From Candidatus Aegiribacteria sp. (GTDB taxonomy: Bacteria > Fermentibacterota > Fermentibacteria > Fermentibacterales > JCC-6), in assembly GCA_030640155.1 (NCBI GenBank), contig DAOWJX010000318.1, positions 1 through 12,231 on the forward strand: a stretch of 12,231 nt of DNA, in the 5' to 3' direction. Each line of letters begins with the position of its first letter. The stretch's first letter is position 1. The translations under genes were made by a program, and so were the position numbers. Below, one piece after another: positions 1 to 7,981 of the stretch. The notes under the pieces were generated by a model. That model was not told where the DNA came from. It searched no databases and was given only the letters and a program-made list of their open reading frames with translations.

Positions 1-820
1 CAGTTTCTCATTCATTCATCATGATGTGACAAATTACATTTTCGTACAGGGAGAACTTGATTTCATTTTTCACCTTGCTTCTCCTGCGAGTCCGGCTGAC
101 TATCTTGCCTTTCCGATTCAAACGCTGAAGGTCGGATCGCTGGGAACTCATAAAACCCTGGGTCTCGCAAAGGAGAAGAATGCCGGTTTCCTGCTTGCTT
201 CAACCAGCGAAGTCTATGGAGACCCTCTTGTTCATCCTCAGACGGAGGATTACTGGGGGAATGTAAATCCAGTAGGTCCAAGGGGAGTTTATGACGAGGC
301 AAAACGGTTCGCGGAAGCCCTTACGTTCGCGTACAGGCGCTTTCATGGGATGAATACGAAAATTGCCAGGATCTTCAATACTTATGGACCCAGAATGAGA
401 GCTGATGACGGAAGAGTTGTCCCCGCTTTCATCTCGCAGGCACTGTCCGGTCATGATCTTACAGTCTTTGGTGATGGCAGCCAGACTCGAAGTTTCTGTT
501 TTGTTTCCGACACGGTTGACGGACTGGTGCGTTTAATGATGAGTGACTTCGAGGGACCTGTGAACATAGGTAACCCTGAAGAGATGACTATCCGGGAGTT
601 CGCCGGTTTTGTACTGGAGAGAATTAAAACAAAGAGTTCAATCGTTAACAGGGATTTGCCGATGGATGATCCTAAGATCAGAAAACCGGATATATCCCTT
701 GCGAACGAAAAACTTGGCTGGAAACCGGTCGTTCGCCTGGAAACCGGCCTGGATACTACAATCGAGTACTTCCGGAAGACCGATGATCAAACCGAGACTT
801 TCAAACAGAATAGAATATAA
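1..820 (+). CDS. UDP-glucuronate decarboxylase (UDP-xylose synthase), 5' end outside window
   Basis: Short-chain dehydrogenase/reductase-type nucleotide-sugar enzyme that would convert UDP-glucuronate to UDP-xylose with bound NAD, in the cytosol, as precursor for surface polysaccharide. The frame is open from base 2. The in-frame GTG at 26 is not a real start, because the residues before it (FSFIHHD, then VT) match the family's conserved 'HDVT' stretch. The N-terminal Rossmann GxxGxxG, some 50-60 residues earlier, lies outside the window. Visible family marks, numbered from that GTG: HLASPASP at 16-23, TSEVYGDP at 60-67 with the expected Glu62, the catalytic YxxxK (Tyr89, Lys93), FNTYGPRM at 117-124, and RKPDI at 219-223 carrying the substrate-binding Arg. 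The Glu-to-Tyr spacing of 27 fits the decarboxylases better than 4,6-dehydratases or 4-epimerases. It ends 39 bases before the Wza-like gene, so it probably leads or sits within the same operon. Family assignment is strong; the exact sugar product is inferred. Confidence 0.9.
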   Translation, partial: SFSFIHHDVTNYIFVQGELDFIFHLASPASPADYLAFPIQTLKVGSLGTHKTLGLAKEKNAGFLLASTSEVYGDPLVHPQTEDYWGNVNPVGPRGVYDEAKRFAEALTFAYRRFHGMNTKIARIFNTYGPRMRADDGRVVPAFISQALSGHDLTVFGDGSQTRSFCFVSDTVDGLVRLMMSDFEGPVNIGNPEEMTIREFAGFVLERIKTKSSIVNRDLPMDDPKIRKPDISLANEKLGWKPVVRLETGLDTTIEYFRKTDDQTETFKQNRI

Positions 821-859
821 TGTATTACTGTACATTGTTTTGCGGGGACAGGTAAATTT

Positions 860-2035
860 ATGCTGCTTACAATACTCATGATGCTTATGCAAAGTGTTTC
901 TCCGTCTGTTTCAAGCGTTTCAGGCCTCAGTATTTCTGTTCTGGAACAGGTGGACAGAAATTCATATGTGCTTGGTCCGGGTGATGTCGTAACAGTTGTA
1001 ATAGAGGGTGGCTGCACAGAAGCATTACTGGTAGCGGGAGTTCTTCCCTGGACTGGCTGCCGCATTGGCTCTGATGGTTATCTGTCCGTTTCAGGGATAG
1101 GAGGCGTTGATGTAGATGGCTTTACGATTGAGCAGGCACAGTATGCTCTGCAAAGGACAGTTTCAAGATTCTATCCTTCATTGAATATTACACTCTCACT
1201 TTCTGAACCCCGTTTTTTAAGAGTCAGTATTCGCGGTATGGTTAATGAACCCGGAATATATATCCTGACAGCACTCGACAGAGTTTCTGATCTGGTTATG
1301 GAGGCAGGAGGCATTTCCGCATACGGTTCCAGGCTCGGGAAACTGTATACGGCTGCCGGTGATACTCTCGAAGTTGATCTGCATATTTCAGCAGGAACCG
1401 GATTCCATGTCGCGGATCCATTTCTGACCAACAATGCGAGTGTTATTTTCGATGTATGCACAAATCCTGTATTTCTGCTTCGCTCAGATTTGATTTATCC
1501 GGCAACACCGGATGAGATTCCTGAAAGGATTCACTCATTTGAAACCTGGGAACTGGCGCCATACGATAATTTCGAGTCTCTTGTTATTCGTATGGGAGGT
1601 TTGCCGGGGAATGTGAATCTATCTGAGACCAGAATTGTCAGAAACAGTAGTCATTTTCCCGTCTGGGCTGACAGTGTGGGTATTCTTCAACAGCTGATTC
1701 TCCCCGGAGATACAATCCTGCTTGTAATGATGAGCGATTCAATAATTGTCGCTGGAGCTGTTAGCAGTCCTGGGTCGGTAGTATACAGACCGGAGAGTAC
1801 CGTATTTAATTATATTATTGCTGCCGGAGGATTATCAAATGAAGCAGGTTCCAATATCTCCATATTCCGGAACGGAATAGAATTTGAACCGGATAGGTCT
1901 ATAGAGGATCTGACACTGCTTCCCGGAGATGGAATCAATGTTGGTTATAACTGGTTCTCAAGAAACAGGGATCTGATTTCCGTTTTCGGGACAATAGTGT
2001 CGATTGGCGTAACAGTATATGCAATGTCGAAATAG
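860..2035 (+). CDS. Polysaccharide export protein, Wza-like with SLBB domains
   Basis: Outer-membrane/periplasmic export channel protein (Wza/GumB/KpsD class) for capsule or exopolysaccharide, 391 residues. After a short hydrophobic N-terminus (about 1-20) comes the polysaccharide-export domain: 'YVLGPGDVV' at 36-44, then the 'IGSDGYLSVSGIG' element near 69-81. A first SLBB unit is at about 120-175 ('VSIRGMVNEPGIY...VMEAGGIS') and a second at about 294-345 ('IIVAGAVSSPGSV...IIAAGGLS'). 'LLPGDGINV' at 353-361 follows, then a C-terminal hydrophobic helix (about 371-388), which in Wza-type proteins forms the outer-membrane barrel. Odd points: the leader has no basic residue and no lipobox Cys, so the lipid anchor of classical Wza is not evident. 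Start chosen at 860, with a weak purine-rich stretch (GGGGACAGG) before it and no other ATG upstream in frame; ATGs at 878 and 881 are alternatives. The stop lies 3 bases before the Wzz-like gene, which suggests coupled translation. Confidence 0.88.
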   Translation: MLLTILMMLMQSVSPSVSSVSGLSISVLEQVDRNSYVLGPGDVVTVVIEGGCTEALLVAGVLPWTGCRIGSDGYLSVSGIGGVDVDGFTIEQAQYALQRTVSRFYPSLNITLSLSEPRFLRVSIRGMVNEPGIYILTALDRVSDLVMEAGGISAYGSRLGKLYTAAGDTLEVDLHISAGTGFHVADPFLTNNASVIFDVCTNPVFLLRSDLIYPATPDEIPERIHSFETWELAPYDNFESLVIRMGGLPGNVNLSETRIVRNSSHFPVWADSVGILQQLILPGDTILLVMMSDSIIVAGAVSSPGSVVYRPESTVFNYIIAAGGLSNEAGSNISIFRNGIEFEPDRSIEDLTLLPGDGINVGYNWFSRNRDLISVFGTIVSIGVTVYAMSK

Positions 2036-2038
2036 AGT

Positions 2039-3289
2039 ATGAAGATGCAGAATAATATGGGAAATACTTTTGCCGGGAACTGGTTAAGCTCAATAGCAAA
2101 TAATCTTCGCAAAATAATGGTTCTATGCATCATTGTCGCGCTTGCCAGCGCTGTATGGGCACTGACGAGAGATAAGCGGTGGAGCGCATCTGCAATCACG
2201 ATGGTTCCTGGAGAGTCTGGTTCTCTATCTCAGATGGGAGGTTTCGGAGCAATTGCTGGAGATTTATTACCCGGAGGACTTGGTGGGCTCGGAAGCGCAC
2301 TGAGCGGAGGGACACCTGGAGGAATGGATATCAATCTTGTCCAGCAGATATTGTCTTCAAGGATAGTGACAGAGCGTATAATGCTGAAGTACGATTTCTT
2401 TGAATATTTTAAATCTCCCAATATGGATCTTGCCCTTGAACGAATGCGGAAATGGATAGCAGTTGAACTCACTCCTGAAGGTCTGATCGTTGTATCGGCA
2501 GAGGGCAGGAGCAGAGAAGAAGCAGCAGCTATGGTGAACGATATCATCGCGTTCGCGAACGATGAACTCTCCGTCATCATAACCAGCAGAGCCAGGCGAA
2601 GCAGAATTCTCGCAGAGGAATCCGTGGAAACAGCGGAAGAATCCCTTCTTGTAGCGCAGAACAGAATGGAGCGGTTCCGGGAGGAAACAGGGCTGATTTT
2701 TCCAGAAGAGCAGGGTTCTCAGTCAATTGGATTACTTGGTGCTCTCGAGACAGAGCTTCTTCTTGCTGAAGCTGAACTGTCAGGGGTAAGCGGGACCATG
2801 TCGTACTCCAGTTCCGCTTATTCAGAGATAGCACGGAAAGTCGCATTCCTCAGAAATACTCTGAACACCAGAATGACATCCGGAGACAGTCTCAGTCTCT
2901 TTCCCGGCCTGGACAGCATTCCATCAATGCTGAAGGAGTATGAAAATATCTCAATCAACCTGGAAACACGTCGCATAATATATCTGATGCTGCGGCAGGA
3001 GCTGGAATCACTGCGGCTTGAGGAAGTAAAGGAAAGCCCTACTCTTGAAGTTCTGGTTCCGGCAGTACCAATGGCTCTCCGGTCATATCCAAAACGGAGC
3101 ATGCTTGTCATAACAAATACTTTCATCGCCCTTATTCTCTCACTTCTCTGGCTTACTGTAGTTACCTATGCAAAACAGCTTCTCGAAGGTGAATCAACAG
3201 GGGATTTCTGGAGAGGTGTTCTGAAAACTGCCGGAAAACAGCTCTTCCTGATCAAAGATAAAAAGCGCGGTCCAGGGGAAATCCGCTGA
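2039..3289 (+). CDS. Wzz-like chain-length determinant / polysaccharide co-polymerase
   Basis: Inner-membrane polysaccharide co-polymerase (Wzz family), 416 residues. It would set polymer length and link the cytoplasmic-membrane machinery to the Wza-like channel. Layout: cytoplasmic N-terminus, first membrane helix at about 26-42, then a large periplasmic part. That part holds a Gly-rich stretch (about 61-96), the Wzz-type core 'NLVQQILSSRIVTERIM' near 99-115, and a long charged, probably coiled-coil region (about 185-330). A proline-spaced stretch (Pro341, Pro344, Pro351), as is usual in co-polymerases, precedes the second membrane helix (about 354-376). A basic cytoplasmic tail of about 40 residues follows, without Walker motifs or a tyrosine-rich end, so no BY-kinase is fused. 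The start at 2039 lies 3 bases after the upstream stop and has no clear Shine-Dalgarno sequence; ATGs at 2045 and 2057 are also possible. Context on both sides supports the role. Confidence 0.86.
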   Translation: MKMQNNMGNTFAGNWLSSIANNLRKIMVLCIIVALASAVWALTRDKRWSASAITMVPGESGSLSQMGGFGAIAGDLLPGGLGGLGSALSGGTPGGMDINLVQQILSSRIVTERIMLKYDFFEYFKSPNMDLALERMRKWIAVELTPEGLIVVSAEGRSREEAAAMVNDIIAFANDELSVIITSRARRSRILAEESVETAEESLLVAQNRMERFREETGLIFPEEQGSQSIGLLGALETELLLAEAELSGVSGTMSYSSSAYSEIARKVAFLRNTLNTRMTSGDSLSLFPGLDSIPSMLKEYENISINLETRRIIYLMLRQELESLRLEEVKESPTLEVLVPAVPMALRSYPKRSMLVITNTFIALILSLLWLTVVTYAKQLLEGESTGDFWRGVLKTAGKQLFLIKDKKRGPGEIR

Positions 3290-3315
3290 TTTTCCAATTT
3301 CAGATCAGATAAACG

Positions 3316-4590
3316 ATGTTCAATGAAATCCTGAGATTTAAAAAGCAGATCGTCGAACTCGGAGTTCCGGCTCTGGTCAGCCGCGGAACTCTTGTATTGT
3401 GGGGACTGGTAGCAATACTCATTGTCCGGGTTCTTCCGGAGGAAACCTTCGCAGCTTATGCCCTGGCGAGGAGCGTTCAGCTGTTCGGCGTTCTTTTCGG
3501 TGGAGGATTTGTTCTTCAGGCGATTATCAAATTTGCGGCAGAGGGTGACACCGAAAGAGAACAGAAACTGGCCAATGCGGGGATAGTCCTTGCCTCCGGT
3601 ATGGCAATAATCACAGCGCTGCTTCTTATTTTCGGCGGCGGACTTCTTCAATCCTTTTACAGTGATATCGATATTGCCGGGATTCCTGAAGTTCTTGCTC
3701 TATTTGTTATCGTCAGCACAGCATCTCAGCTTCCAAGAAGCCTTCTTGTGGCGAAGCACAGGATGAAAGAGGTCATGATAGCTGACATTGCTTCATTCGC
3801 GGTCAGAACCGGTGCTGTTGGGTGGATGATCCTGACCGGTTCTCTCAACAGTCCTCTTCAGATATTTGGAGCAATGATAGTCGGGAACATCGTGGCTTTG
3901 CTGATAAACGTCTGGCTGGCACGAGACCTTGTATCTCCAGCCCTGGGTATATCACCGGGTTCAATGAGAATTATAATGGGTTTTGCCGTGGTTTCTCTCG
4001 GCACAGGGCTTGCTAATTTTGTCTATACCAGGACTGATATTCTTGTTCTCGGGAAACTCGCTCTTCCATCTGAAGTCGCGGGATATGGAGCATGTAGAAC
4101 CCTTATCGCTTTTGTGATGAATCTTTCTATTGCAGCTAACATGATTCTTCTGCCCCTTGTCTCAAGAATGTGGCGACAGGGGAACAGGGATGGAATCTTC
4201 AGGCGGGTACTCAGTGGAATTCTTATTATTGAATTGATTCAGCTTCCCGTTGTGATATTGTATACGGTCTTTTCTGAACCATTGCTGCACTTTCTGTATC
4301 AGGGCAAATACAACTTTGCCTGGCCTGTTTTGATTGTACTGGGTTCATTATCTGTGATTCGTCCTTTTGGAAGCCTTTTCTCTGTAATGTCTCTTGGAAT
4401 GGGAAAACCTTCATATTCAATGTACAGCGTTATGGTTTCTGCAGGTATAAACCTTTTACTGAATTTTCTGCTCATTCCAAAATACGGAGGGTTTGGTGCT
4501 GCCATCGCAACCGCTGCAGCTGTTATCTGCGGGGCATTCGCTGTAATTATTCCCACGATTCGTTACTGGAACCGAAATAAGAACGCATAA
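3316..4590 (+). CDS. Wzx-like flippase (MATE/MVF superfamily polysaccharide transporter)
   Basis: Polytopic inner-membrane protein of 424 residues, predominantly hydrophobic, with room for about 12 helices. It resembles the O-antigen/teichoic-acid exporter group that flips lipid-linked sugar repeat units to the periplasmic face. Visible marks are the N-terminal amphipathic segment followed by 'LVSRGTLVLWGLVAILIVRV', the 'YALARSVQLFGVLFGGGF' second-helix region with small and polar residues, a Tyr-Thr-Arg-Thr-Asp stretch ('YTRTDILVLGK') in the middle that is typical of this family, and a C-terminal pair of helices ending in a short basic tail. It starts 26 bases after the Wzz-like gene and is probably translated from the same message; no strong Shine-Dalgarno sequence is visible. 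It is the last gene of the polysaccharide run: no glycosyltransferase or Wzy polymerase lies downstream, so those must be elsewhere or upstream. The transported lipid-sugar is unknown. Confidence 0.82.
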   Translation: MFNEILRFKKQIVELGVPALVSRGTLVLWGLVAILIVRVLPEETFAAYALARSVQLFGVLFGGGFVLQAIIKFAAEGDTEREQKLANAGIVLASGMAIITALLLIFGGGLLQSFYSDIDIAGIPEVLALFVIVSTASQLPRSLLVAKHRMKEVMIADIASFAVRTGAVGWMILTGSLNSPLQIFGAMIVGNIVALLINVWLARDLVSPALGISPGSMRIIMGFAVVSLGTGLANFVYTRTDILVLGKLALPSEVAGYGACRTLIAFVMNLSIAANMILLPLVSRMWRQGNRDGIFRRVLSGILIIELIQLPVVILYTVFSEPLLHFLYQGKYNFAWPVLIVLGSLSVIRPFGSLFSVMSLGMGKPSYSMYSVMVSAGINLLLNFLLIPKYGGFGAAIATAAAVICGAFAVIIPTIRYWNRNKNA

Positions 4591-4628
4591 ACGAATCATT
4601 TCATTCAACGATTTGAATCCAGTTGAAG

Positions 4629-4658
4629 TTGTCAGCATTTCCGGTTTTTCATTACATT
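4629..4658 (+). promoter_or_regulatory. Possible promoter for the acetyltransferase / flavoprotein pair
   Basis: TTGTCA at 4629-4634 (5 of 6 to the -35 consensus) lies 18 bases before TACATT at 4653-4658 (4 of 6). It sits in the 104-base gap after the polysaccharide run and 37 bases before the next ATG. Weak prediction from consensus matching alone. Confidence 0.3.
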
Positions 4659-4694
4659 TATGTTAAAGAAGATAGCTTTGAGTGAAGGAACAGA

Positions 4695-5924
4695 ATGATA
4701 CACAGATTGTATGACCGCGAACGGGATCAGAAGGATTGCCACAGGATATGGCGTGAGGTCGGCTGGATCGACAAGGACCAGGGGAAAATCATGGATACAT
4801 TTCTCGTCGGTTGCCGTGTACTGGTCGGAGATCTGAATGGCAGACCGGAATCTCTGGCAGTTTCCTCCCCCGGTTCCCTCCGATATCTTGAAGAGGATCT
4901 TTCATTCTGCGCGGTTTGCGGCGTGACTACAGGATATGCCGGTCGGAAGCAGGGATTAGCGGGACGACTTACAGCTGAGCTTATTGCACTCGACGCCGCT
5001 GAAGGAGCTTTGGTCGCTGGACTGGGCATGTTCGAACAGGGATACTACGACAAGCTCGGGTTCGGTACCGGACCGTATGAATCCTGGATCGGTCTCGACC
5101 CGTCCAGCCTTAAAATCGATATTCACCCGCCGGCTCCCATCCGCCTGACAAAGGACGACTATGCGCTGGTCCACAGATCACGTCTGAGGAGACTTCAGGT
5201 TCACGGCAACACAACACTCTTCAGGGAGGAACTTACCCACGCGGAGATGGAGTGGAGCAAGAAGGGTTTCGGGCTTGGTTACATGGATCCTGACGGGGAA
5301 AACCTCTCTCACCATTTCTGGTGTGGTCACGTAGAAGGAGAAAATGGACCCTATTCGGTGTCATGGATGTCCTACACTGATTATTTTCAGTTTCTTGAAC
5401 TGCTTGCCCTCATAAGGAACCTTGGTGACCAGGTCTCTCTCATCCGGCTGAACGAACCTGTCGCGATCCAGATACAGGATCTGATACGAACCCCTTTCAG
5501 GCACTTGAGAAAAACGAAAAAGTCAAAATTCGAAACCAGCCATCGGGCTCTTGCGTACTGGCAGATACGCATATGCGACCTGGAGAAATGTATGGCCAGG
5601 ACATTTCTTCCATGGGGCAGTGTTTCTTTCAATCTTGAGATTGCAGATCCAATTGAAGAGTATCTGGAAAAAGATGCTCCCTGGAGGGGTATAACAGGCA
5701 GTTATACCGTTACTCTCGGTCCGGAATCAAGAGCAGAGAAGGGTCATCAGAGCGGTCTTCCTGTGCTGGAAGCTTCGGTGGGCGCTTTCACCCGGATGTG
5801 GTTCGGAGTCAGACCGGCTTCCGGACTTGCGGTAACAGATGATCTTGCCGGACCGGAGAAACTTCTGAAACAGCTGGACGAAGTACTCCGGCTGCCGACA
5901 CCAAGCAACGATTGGGAATATTGA
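4695..5924 (+). CDS. Eis-like GNAT N-acetyltransferase with SCP2-like C-terminal domain
   Basis: Predicted acetyl-CoA-dependent N-acetyltransferase of the Eis group; 409 residues matches the family's usual length of about 400. Domains: first GNAT fold (about 1-150), a second GNAT-like fold (about 150-285) and a sterol-carrier-protein-2-like domain (about 290-400). The acetyl-CoA pyrophosphate loop is visible as 'GRKQGLAGRL' at 83-92, preceded by the beta strand 'CGVTTGYAG'. 'GYYDKLGFG' at 116-124 matches the Eis 'GIYGRFGYG' stretch, placing Tyr118 where Mycobacterium tuberculosis Eis has its catalytic Tyr126. The chain ends in an aromatic residue (Tyr409), as Eis does, where the C-terminal carboxylate is thought to act as base. 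Eis proteins acetylate amines on aminoglycosides, peptides or protein lysines; the substrate here cannot be told from sequence. Start: ATG at 4695 after GAAGGAACAG. The flavoprotein gene follows 13 bases later, probably co-transcribed. Confidence 0.82.
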   Translation: MIHRLYDRERDQKDCHRIWREVGWIDKDQGKIMDTFLVGCRVLVGDLNGRPESLAVSSPGSLRYLEEDLSFCAVCGVTTGYAGRKQGLAGRLTAELIALDAAEGALVAGLGMFEQGYYDKLGFGTGPYESWIGLDPSSLKIDIHPPAPIRLTKDDYALVHRSRLRRLQVHGNTTLFREELTHAEMEWSKKGFGLGYMDPDGENLSHHFWCGHVEGENGPYSVSWMSYTDYFQFLELLALIRNLGDQVSLIRLNEPVAIQIQDLIRTPFRHLRKTKKSKFETSHRALAYWQIRICDLEKCMARTFLPWGSVSFNLEIADPIEEYLEKDAPWRGITGSYTVTLGPESRAEKGHQSGLPVLEASVGAFTRMWFGVRPASGLAVTDDLAGPEKLLKQLDEVLRLPTPSNDWEY

Positions 5925-5937
5925 TAAGGAGAAGTGT

Positions 5938-6489
5938 ATGAAAGTTGTAGCATTTGTTGGAAGTCCAAGAACCGAGGGTACAACCGATGCTCTGGTCAGG
6001 CAGGTACTCAACGGAGCTGAAGATAAAGGGGCTGATACGGCCATCTTCCATATCGGTTTACTTGATATCAGCGGGTGCCACGCATGCATGAAATGCAGGA
6101 AAACAGGCGTATGTGTTCAGGATGATGATATGAAACCGCTTTTTGATGAGATCCGCAACTCTGACTGCATAGTACTCGGCACGCCTATCTATTTCTATTA
6201 CATGACCGCTCAGATGAAGGCTTTTACGGACAGGTTGTTCAGTTTTGTCGGAGACAACTTTGAGAAAAGACTTGGAAGCAGGAAAACACTCTTCGTTGTA
6301 ACTCAGGGAGCGGATGATCCGGAGATCTTCCGGGCACAGATCGACAGTATGATCAGCGCCTGGGGTATGGTAGGATTGAATGTCGCAGAAACGATACAGG
6401 CCTGCGCCACCTCGGACAAAGAGCAGATAGAAGAGAATGAGGAACTGATGGAGAAGGCCTTTATCGCCGGGCAGAATCTGGTTGATTAA
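5938..6489 (+). CDS. Iron-sulfur flavoprotein / NADPH-dependent FMN reductase family protein
   Basis: Flavodoxin-fold FMN protein of 183 residues, a soluble electron-transfer protein or reductase. FMN-phosphate loop 'GSPRTEGTT' is at 8-16; the second flavin-contact stretch 'GTPIYFYYMTAQMKAFTDRL' is at 81-100. Between them is a compact cysteine motif, Cys47-x2-Cys50-x2-Cys53-x5-Cys59. This matches the CX2CX2CX4-7C motif that binds a 4Fe-4S cluster in archaeal iron-sulfur flavoproteins (Isf), so an FMN plus 4Fe-4S protein is likely. The physiological donor and acceptor are unknown; in anaerobes relatives are linked to ferredoxin or to O2/H2O2 defence. The start is firm: AAGGAG at 5926-5931 lies 6 bases before the ATG. 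It follows the Eis-like gene by 13 bases, suggesting a bicistronic unit. Plain NAD(P)H quinone reductases of this fold lack the cysteine cluster. Confidence 0.85.
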   Translation: MKVVAFVGSPRTEGTTDALVRQVLNGAEDKGADTAIFHIGLLDISGCHACMKCRKTGVCVQDDDMKPLFDEIRNSDCIVLGTPIYFYYMTAQMKAFTDRLFSFVGDNFEKRLGSRKTLFVVTQGADDPEIFRAQIDSMISAWGMVGLNVAETIQACATSDKEQIEENEELMEKAFIAGQNLVD

Positions 6490-6569
6490 CAGGCATGAAT
6501 AAGTCGGTCGTTTGACTAATGATGTATCTCGGACAAATTCAGGTTCGGGATTAGAAGAATAGAGGAAGC

Positions 6570-7960
6570 ATGTTTGTGAAAAAATGTATCATTGTAAGTG
6601 GTATTTTCACCTGCTTTCTTCTACCGGGCACAGCTCTGGGCCAGTGGAGTCCGGACTCACTCCAGAACCTTCAGGTATGCGACCTGACAGGCGATCAGGT
6701 GATTCCGAAGATAGAATCGACATCCGACGGCGGCTGCTTTATCTCCTGGTTCGACGCCAGGGGCAGCGGTTATTGCCTTTACCTCCAGCGGCTGAACGCC
6801 CAGGGGGAGTTCCTCTTTCCCGAGAACGGTCTGCTGATCAGCGATCACCCCCAGCAGAGCTTTCCTCCCCTGAAGTAGTACCTGCGGGAGACGACAGCGT
6901 CATAGTTCTCTGGAAGAGTTCCACCGGTTCATACCCTTACCAGACCACACATCTCTATACCCAGAAATTCGACGGTCTGGGAGATGGTATATGGGGAGAA
7001 ACATACATGCTTATCTACGACTCCGGAGCGATAACAGCCTGGAACACTCCCGAGCTGATGCCGGACGGGGGGGGAGGAGCTATTTACTTCTGGTACGATT
7101 CCCCCGATCTATCCACATTCAACGTCTGGGTTCAGCATATCGACTCATCCGGGAACATGCTGTTCCCGATGAATGGAGCACAGGCATCCACCAATTCCAG
7201 TGACAGGCTTCATATGTACCCTTCGGCAACCTACCATCCGGTGGGGGACCAGACCTTCGTATTCTGGGTGGAAGAGAATGGCGGCCAGACCCAGTACGGG
7301 CTCTACGGTCAACTCTTCTCCTCGACCGGAGAGAGGCTCTGGACAGACAGCGGGCTTGAACTTGTCCCGATCGGTTCCAGCCAGATATCATTCGTAAGGG
7401 CACTATCCGATGGTGACGGCATTTACGTCGGGTACTTCACAGGTGCATATAGTACAGCCCTGAGAACCCTCAGGATAGGGTATGATGGCTTAACTGTCTG
7501 GAGTCCCGTTACACTCTCCGCAGCTAGTCTCGGCAGCAAGGGTAGTCTGGGCATCTGCCAGGGTATATGGCAGAGCGCCATCTTTGCCTGGAGCGACAGC
7601 AGGAACGACAGTGGCATTTATGCCCAGAACATTAATCAGGATGGCAGTCTCGGACCCTCCACAGGTATCAGCGATGAATCACCCCATGCTGGTGCGGGTT
7701 CACTTTTCGTACTGCCGAATCCGTCCCTTGGTATCGTGACCGTCAACTTTACAGTGGAGCCTGGAGGAATCGCCTCACTGGAGGTGTACGATATCTGCGG
7801 CAGGCTGATCAAGACCCTGATTTCGGGCAACCTTGAACAGGGGGAACATTCTGCTTTCTGGGACCGCAGCGACAGATCGGGCTCGGGTTCAGCCGGCGTA
7901 TACTTTGTCAGACTAAGAACGGGGAGCGGCGAGACCGTTTCGCGGATGGTCCTGCTCTAG
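6570..7960 (+). CDS. Secreted beta-propeller-like protein with type IX sorting domain, frame interrupted
   Basis: Predicted exported cell-surface protein of unknown function. The start is ATG 6570 with GAGGAAG just upstream, and a Sec signal peptide covers about 1-24 (basic 'VKK', hydrophobic core, cut near 'ALG'). The first frame ends at TAG 6876-6878, after 102 codons. The homologous sequence continues without loss in the -1 frame to TAG 7958-7960, so restoring one base gives about 463 residues. About six repeats of one pattern (hydrophobic strand ending in W, acidic/Gly turn, 'Y.Q..d..G...w..nG') suggest a beta-propeller; examples are 'FISWFDARGSGYCLYLQRL', 'AIYFWYDS', 'TFVFWVEENG' and 'AIFAWSDSRND'. 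The last about 85 residues ('VLPNPSLG', 'LEVYDICGRLIKTL', 'GVYFVRLRTG', 'RMVLL') form a type A Por/type IX sorting domain, or the related FlgD-like Ig fold. The break may be a real mutation, a sequence error or slippage. No promoter is convincing. It converges on the next gene with a 21-base gap. Confidence 0.72.
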
Positions 7961-7981
7961 CAGGGCAGATCAGCTGGAAGG

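Noticed and set aside
26..28. GTG as start of the UDP-glucuronate decarboxylase
   Set aside because: The preceding in-frame residues match the conserved family sequence, and the Rossmann glycine motif would be missing; the gene simply begins outside the window.
4557..4597. GATTCGTT/AACGAATC inverted repeat around the end of the flippase gene as a terminator
   Set aside because: Eight pairs with a 25-base loop, AT-rich and without a following T-tract; it may be chance.
6584..6862. An ATG at 6584 opening one long uninterrupted frame to 7960
   Set aside because: Its first about 95 residues are rich in Arg and Pro, without a signal peptide, and overlap a frame with ribosome site, leader and matching repeats. 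Only the part from about 6863 onward in this frame looks like real protein.
7119..7403. Open minus-strand frame inside the secreted-protein gene
   Set aside because: Arg- and Pro-rich shadow of the + strand gene, without a ribosome site.
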